DNA of 24,936 nt from Phoronis ovalis (taxonomy: Eukaryota; Phoronida; Phoronidae), in contig JAOXYB010061501.1 in NCBI GenBank assembly GCA_028565635.1, positions 1 through 24,936 of the forward strand. Direction: 5' to 3'. Positions 23,001 to 24,936 of the stretch are shown piece by piece (the first letter of the stretch is position 1; each line of letters begins with the position of its first letter). The translations under genes were made by a program, and so were the position numbers. The notes under the pieces were generated by a model. That model was not told the origin of the DNA and did no database searches. It was given only the letters and a program-made list of their open reading frames with translations.

Positions 23001-24708
23001 GCCTTACAAAATAGCTGACATCAGCTATGTGGACACCAATTTCATATGCGCCTAAACAAATATAATGAACAAGGTAGATATACATAAATTATTAGGTTAT
23101 AAAATTGAAGAGTTACATACTACAGTATCAAAAAACTTTATAGCTACAAAATGTTAAGATTTTAATCTTAATGTTACAGTGAAATTATACTTGTTCCCCC
23201 GGGGGGTCACTGCCAATACAAAGGTACAGCTTGAAATATTTGCAACTGTTAAGCACAGTCAGCATTGAGATTGCTAGATCTTTAGGTGCCTACGTATATC
23301 ACACCATGAAAATAAAAGAACTCAAATTGCTAAAAGAGTCAGATGAAGCTTACTAGTTTTCATGGAATATAGTCAGGGTTTTATATTTATTACTATAATT
23401 ATGCATTCACTGTATAATATGCACCATAGACTGTAGCATACACTTGCATCTTGTAATTCAAGGCCCAAGTTCCTATTATTACTGTAAATAAATATATGTA
23501 CATGTGTTTTTTTTACCCTCTAGGATAATTCAGGGTGGGTATTTTGTGTTGGGGATTATTTGAAGTTGGGTTTTCTGATTACTTTTTTTTAATTATTATT
23601 TTTTTAGCAGCATTTTTAACGTTTTGAGCTATTTCAAAGCTAATATTTTCACCGTAGAATATTTCAGTGTGGGTGTTTTGGCAATTCTGGGGATATTTCA
23701 GGGTCAGGTTTGGACCCCTGGGCTGCACACCACTACCAAAATGTAAGGGTAGTGCTACCCCAGCTTGTTCCTCATTTAAGTTTTATTTACGTAAAATTAT
23801 TAAAAGCATGTAAATTTATCAAATTAAATATAGAATCGTTTACTTTAGCCAATGATGTGTGTACTTCACATACCCGTAATGAACTGGCCTGTTCTGAGCC
23901 CTTTTATACCTGGGCTTTGAACTAACAAATTAGGTATTTCAATGCCACCTTGGGCTTTAACAAAGCATTAACTTCTTACCATCTACTAAAGTTTTACATG
24001 ACAATGCATCATCCAAGTCACGAGCCGTTGCTGGATCAATAGTGAAAACACATTCTTGTCTGAAATCCCTACGTGTTTGCAATTCTTCTGCTGGGATGGA
24101 CCATGGCAAATTTTGGGGAAGACAGGCAATAGCCTAAAAAAGGATTTTTGATATAATCATATTATAGTCTATACAATAAATTTCTGTAAATAAGCAAAGG
24201 TTTATATTCAATCAAGTTCTCGAGCACCTGATATAAGCTCATGTTAAGTACATCTTATGCCCATGAGCATATTTCTAGGAATCAATAAAACTCCAAATAT
24301 CCAGCCGCTTATTTTTGAAAATGCTGGGTAAGTCTGAGCTGAAATTATTAGCAAAAACAAGAGTTGAATGTATTAGATATAATCCACACAAAAGGGCATT
24401 ATCAACTGTGATAAATGTAAATTAATTTATACTGGAACAAAGCTGCAAATTCTAAACATTTCAAATGACTGTCTGAATTGCGTTAATGACTGAAATTTTT
24501 GTGATGCAGTATGTCAGCTCAGCAAAGTCAGAATAAGCAGAAATGTTTTTCATAAACAGATAAAGATGTTTGCAAAATTAACTTCAGCGTGTATTTCATG
24601 AAGCATACCTCTTCTGGAAATTCTCCCGACTCAACACCATACTCGATTAATATGGCTTCCGTTTCTGGTTCAAGTTGTCCAGCCTCACCCAAACTACGTG
24701 CCAAATGC
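7951..24708 (-). CDS. DIS3L2: DIS3-like exonuclease 2, 3' part of gene (14 exons, about 555 residues)
   Basis: This gene encodes a cytoplasmic 3'-to-5' exoribonuclease of the RNase II/RNB family. DIS3L2 is known to degrade oligouridylated RNAs such as pre-let-7, other uridylated non-coding RNAs and some mRNAs, independently of the exosome. Numbering residues from the first complete codon here, the RNB active-site motif [14 protein letters not shown] carries Asp66, Asp72, Asp74 and Asp75, with the spacing of the RNase II catalytic aspartates. TSPIRRYPD at 383-391 is the second RNB signature. A C-terminal S1-like region follows (about 447-537), then a short acidic tail. [13 protein letters not shown] and [10 protein letters not shown]-type blocks point to DIS3L2 rather than DIS3 or DIS3L1. 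All junctions are GT-AG and frame-consistent. Vertebrate DIS3L2 is near 885 residues, so about 330 residues (both cold-shock domains and the start) lie off the right edge. A perfect duplication affects the penultimate exon. Confidence 0.96.
8008..8450 (-). other. DIS3L2 intron before last exon
   Basis: This is a 443-base GT-AG intron. Most of it (8039-8308 and part of the second copy) is the tandem duplication, so the ancestral intron was probably about 170 bases. Confidence 0.85.
8039..8580. repeat. Perfect 270-bp tandem duplication (8039-8308 and 8311-8580)
   Basis: Reading the two blocks side by side shows no mismatch over 270 bp, with a period of 272 bp and a 2-bp AG between the copies. 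The unit holds 130 bp of DIS3L2 exon 13 and 140 bp of the adjoining intron. Perfect identity implies a very recent event, an allelic variant or an assembly error. Confidence 0.95.
8179..8304 (-). pseudogene. Partial duplicate of DIS3L2 exon 13
   Basis: This is an exact copy of the exon 13 3' part, including its consensus GTAAGT donor, placed in the intron before the last exon by the tandem duplication. It lacks the original acceptor. A cryptic AG at 8305-8306 would fall on a codon boundary and keep the frame, but no pyrimidine tract precedes it. I therefore infer that the copy is normally skipped. If it were used, it would insert a second 42-residue stretch of the S1-like domain. Confidence 0.75.
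8451..8618 (-). CDS. DIS3L2: DIS3L2 window exon 13 (S1-like domain end), overlapped by tandem duplication
   Basis: The exon has 56 phase-0 codons that start [20 protein letters not shown] and include [12 protein letters not shown], matching KKPELTLVWEPED and ITIFSLVEV of vertebrate DIS3L2. The acceptor is AATTTTTAG and the donor is a consensus GTAAGT. The last 130 bases of this exon (8451-8580) and the start of the following intron are repeated perfectly 272 bp downstream on the transcribed strand, giving a second, acceptor-less copy of its 3' part. Confidence 0.94.
8619..9098 (-). other. DIS3L2 intron, no other feature
   Basis: A 480-base AT-rich intron. I see nothing else in it on either strand. 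Confidence 0.8.
9099..9203 (-). CDS. DIS3L2: DIS3L2 window exon 12 (S1-like domain start)
   Basis: The exon has 35 phase-0 codons that begin [20 protein letters not shown] and end KRVYTE, aligning to ESGPLESEAMVMGIL and QKRIYC of vertebrate DIS3L2. This opens the C-terminal S1-like RNA-binding domain. The acceptor is TCTGATTCAG and the donor GTAATC. Confidence 0.95.
9204..9655 (-). other. DIS3L2 intron, minor hairpin only
   Basis: A 452-base intron. Around 9430-9480 it has a slightly more GC-rich stretch with GCAGAAGCAGCCAGCAGC and a small AACCTATTATAAGGTT hairpin. No gene is seen. Confidence 0.75.
9656..9786 (-). CDS. DIS3L2: DIS3L2 window exon 11 (end of RNB domain)
   Basis: Two bases complete a split Gly codon. 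Then 43 codons include [20 protein letters not shown] and end in [18 protein letters not shown]-type and SLFFAV-type blocks are conserved in DIS3L2. The acceptor is TTTTGAAG, with a weak pyrimidine tract, and the donor is GTAAGA. Confidence 0.95.
9787..10149 (-). other. DIS3L2 intron, no other feature
   Basis: A 363-base intron in which I see no other feature. Confidence 0.8.
10150..10297 (-). CDS. DIS3L2: DIS3L2 window exon 10 (RNB signature TSPIRRYPD)
   Basis: The exon has 49 codons plus one base. It encodes [20 protein letters not shown], then [20 protein letters not shown]. The two arginines of SPIRR belong to the RNA-binding and catalytic signature of the RNB family. The acceptor is TTTCTTTCAG and the donor GTACTT. 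Confidence 0.97.
10298..10732 (-). other. DIS3L2 intron, no other feature
   Basis: A 435-base intron in which I see no other feature. Confidence 0.8.
10733..10879 (-). CDS. DIS3L2: DIS3L2 window exon 9 (RNB core)
   Basis: The exon has 49 phase-0 codons that start [20 protein letters not shown] and end [10 protein letters not shown]. The match to LGLPVD-SSAGAL and VLTNMCSRPMQ in vertebrate DIS3L2 fixes both edges. The acceptor is ATTTTTAG and the donor GTACTC. Confidence 0.95.
11005..11128 (-). CDS. DIS3L2: DIS3L2 window exon 8 (RNB core)
   Basis: One base completes the split Lys codon. Then 41 codons begin [18 protein letters not shown] and continue through [20 protein letters not shown] and LRRHPPP are RNB-family landmarks. 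The acceptor is ATCATAG and the donor GTAAGA. Confidence 0.96.
11281..11417 (-). CDS. DIS3L2: DIS3L2 window exon 7 (RNB core)
   Basis: The exon has 45 codons plus two bases. It encodes [20 protein letters not shown] and onward to HVYEQKDSN, with a Lys codon split AA/G across the junction. GALRLDQ is a conserved RNB block. The acceptor is TTTTACAG and the donor GTAATT. Confidence 0.96.
12180..12230. repeat. 26-bp tandem repeat, two copies
   Basis: GTTTCTTATATAGATAAATT followed by ACCTG is repeated exactly with a period of 26 (12180-12205 and 12206-12230). Confidence 0.9.
13090..13850. repeat. Long imperfect palindrome (about 760 bp hairpin) in DIS3L2 intron
   Basis: Two arms of about 370 bp, 13090-13460 and 13479-13850, are reverse complements of each other with moderate identity and few gaps around an 18-base loop. 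Exact anchors are collinear: AAAATGAAGAGA 13163-13174 with 13765-13776; ACCTACAAA 13342-13350 with 13590-13598; TCTACAAAAT 13386-13395 with 13545-13554; AAAGTTATGA 13428-13437 with 13501-13510; GTCAG 13456-13460 with CTGAC 13479-13483; CTCGAG 13104-13109 with 13820-13825. No coding potential is seen. It lies in the 2.5-kb intron between window exons 6 and 7. Confidence 0.85.
13967..14074 (-). CDS. DIS3L2: DIS3L2 window exon 6 (RNB core)
   Basis: The exon has 36 phase-0 codons. It begins [19 protein letters not shown] and ends VLILDK. ELPPIS is shared with vertebrate DIS3L2; the rest is variable, as expected for this linker. The acceptor is CTTTTCCAG. The donor GTTAGA is slightly atypical, but the frame runs correctly into the next exon. 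Confidence 0.92.
14075..16734 (-). other. DIS3L2 2.7-kb intron
   Basis: Mostly AT-rich. The part from about 14740 to 15440 has somewhat higher GC and mixed composition, and may be an old insertion. A 29-base pyrimidine tract lies at 15253-15281 on the plus strand. The short open frames at 14933-15136 show no recognisable protein. Confidence 0.7.
16735..16803 (-). CDS. DIS3L2: DIS3L2 window exon 5 (RNB core)
   Basis: This small phase-0 exon of 23 codons reads [20 protein letters not shown] and then HAQ. It matches the EWFGRTIIRSC-KLSY block of the family, which makes the short exon secure. It sits between introns of 2.7 and 3.1 kb. The acceptor is ATTTTTAG and the donor GTATGT. Confidence 0.95.
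16804..19936 (-). other. DIS3L2 3.1-kb intron
   Basis: It contains a CATA microsatellite at about 17115-17140, a segment of higher GC at about 18280-18600 with a CGTGAC/GTCACG hairpin (18289-18305), and a diverged 48-base-offset duplication at 19810-19839 and 19858-19886 (AAAAATCTTGAAGAATTAAA). No gene is supported. Confidence 0.7.
17115..17140. repeat. CATA microsatellite
   Basis: About five CATA units run in tandem, with one G interruption near the start. Confidence 0.85.
19937..20044 (-). CDS. DIS3L2: DIS3L2 window exon 4 (RNB core)
   Basis: The exon has 36 codons in phase 0. It starts [18 protein letters not shown] and continues with [14 protein letters not shown], closely matching the vertebrate DIS3L2 block. 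The acceptor is ATTTTCAG and the donor GTGATG. Confidence 0.96.
21240..21370. repeat. CATA/CACA low-complexity tract
   Basis: Alternating purine-pyrimidine sequence of ACATAC, CACACA and TATATA units. It includes the perfect palindrome CCATGTACATGG at 21315-21326. Confidence 0.75.
21850..21933. repeat. 42-bp tandem repeat, two copies
   Basis: The unit starts GATATATGAAAT and ends ATTGTTTATTT (21850-21891 and 21892-21933), with three substitutions between copies. Confidence 0.9.
22939..23051 (-). CDS. DIS3L2: DIS3L2 window exon 3 (RNB core)
   Basis: Two bases complete the Gly codon split with the previous exon. Then 37 codons encode [14 protein letters not shown] and a block ending in [20 protein letters not shown] is a strongly conserved RNB strand. 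The acceptor is TTGTTTAG and the donor GTAAGA. Confidence 0.96.
23523..23713 (+). repeat. Degenerate GGATATTTCAGGGTGGG repeats, four copies
   Basis: Related units begin at about 23523 (GGATAATTCAGGGTGGGT), 23551 (GGGGATTATTTGAAGTTGGG), 23657 (GAATATTTCAGTGTGGGTG) and 23689 (GGGGATATTTCAGGGTCAGG). They form two pairs separated by about 75 bases of T-rich sequence. Confidence 0.6.
23731..23760. other. Overlapping short hairpins
   Basis: CACTACC at 23731-23737 pairs with GGTAGTG at 23748-23754. Alternatively GGGTAG at 23747-23752 pairs with CTACCC at 23755-23760. The two structures are mutually exclusive, and no function is known. Confidence 0.5.
23980..24133 (-). CDS. DIS3L2: DIS3L2 window exon 2 (RNB catalytic aspartates)
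   Basis: The exon has 51 codons plus one base. It encodes [14 protein letters not shown] and then the catalytic block [17 protein letters not shown]. The four aspartates, at relative spacing 0, 6, 8 and 9, match the metal-binding and catalytic set of RNase II, so the enzyme is predicted to be active. The acceptor is TTTTAG and the donor GTAAGA. Confidence 0.96.
24134..24608 (-). other. DIS3L2 intron, no other feature
   Basis: A 475-base GT-AG intron in which I see nothing else. Confidence 0.8.
24609..24708 (-). CDS. DIS3L2: DIS3L2 window exon 1 (end of pre-RNB region)
   Basis: The exon starts with one base completing a split codon, then 33 codons that read [20 protein letters not shown] and onward, a DIS3L2 hallmark just before the RNB domain. 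The acceptor is CCGTAG and the donor is GAG followed by GTATGC. The upstream exon is outside the window. Confidence 0.93.
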
Positions 24709-24936
24709 CTACGGAACAGAAAATAAGACAAAACTAACAAATTTCACGACATAAGTGAATGAGTAACAATCTGAAAGCAGGCAACTGTTTTTGAATGGCA
24801 AAACAGATGTTAGTGTTTAAAGCATCACTGGGCACTTTTAATACACAGTTTAAGTGTTTAAATGACAAAATCACCCAAATATTAATGGAAATTAACCTTG
24901 GGGGTACTGTTATTCAAAGTACCTAAAGTATATAAA
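24709..24936 (-). other. DIS3L2 intron, cut by window edge
   Basis: This is the 3' part of the intron upstream of window exon 1, ending in CCGTAG. No further exon is visible before the edge. Confidence 0.8.

Larger units (their letters stand above)
23052..23979 (-). other. DIS3L2 928-base intron with GC-rich palindromes and repeat cluster
   Basis: It contains a CCCCCGGGGGG run near 23195-23205, the repeat cluster at 23523-23713 and hairpins at 23731-23760. An open frame at 23710-23925 (+) has no recognisable content. Confidence 0.7.

Noticed and set aside
23710-23925. 71-codon + frame in an intron
   Set aside because: It starts in the repeat/hairpin cluster and has no recognisable domain.
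1-24936. CRISPR array, insertion sequence or bacterial operon
   Set aside because: No regularly spaced identical repeats, transposase or ribosome-binding-site-led genes. The introns and DIS3L2 show that this is animal DNA.

Overview
This is a 24.9-kb piece of an AT-rich animal nuclear genome. It carries GT-AG introns of 125 bp to 3.1 kb, CA/TA microsatellites and many diverged repeats. The best-supported gene is DIS3L2, the metazoan RNase II-family exonuclease. Its exon structure and a protein close to, but clearly diverged from, the vertebrate one suggest an invertebrate. A mollusc or other lophotrochozoan is only a guess. There are no prokaryotic features.

Layout from left to right. (1) Positions 1-2936 hold no gene I can support. 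They carry several diverged copies of a roughly 200-bp repeat, one of them inverted, a cluster of GCGAGC-type motifs with G-runs, and a TG/CA microsatellite. (2) Positions 2937-6732 on the + strand hold a long intronless reading frame for an unrecognised, Lys/Asn/Thr/Ser-rich, probably disordered protein. The main frame is 3145-6603 (1152 codons). Coding-like sequence continues on both sides of it: in another frame upstream (2937-3176), and in the same frame beyond the TGA stop (6604-6729). The gene may therefore be mis-sequenced, decaying or recoded at its ends. (3) Positions 6733-7950 are the convergent 3' region of both genes and contain an imperfect inverted repeat. (4) Positions 7951-24708 on the - strand hold fourteen exons of DIS3L2. 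They encode the last ~555 residues: the end of the N-terminal part, the whole RNB nuclease domain and the C-terminal S1-like domain. The cold-shock domains and the start codon lie beyond the right edge. Every junction keeps the reading frame.

The most notable structures are a perfect 270-bp tandem duplication covering most of the penultimate DIS3L2 exon, and a nearly gapless ~760-bp imperfect palindrome in a DIS3L2 intron that would form a long hairpin in the pre-mRNA. The orphan gene's irregular ends come next. DIS3L2 degrades 3'-uridylated RNAs such as pre-let-7. The orphan gene lies tail-to-tail with it, and I see no sequence evidence that the two work together.
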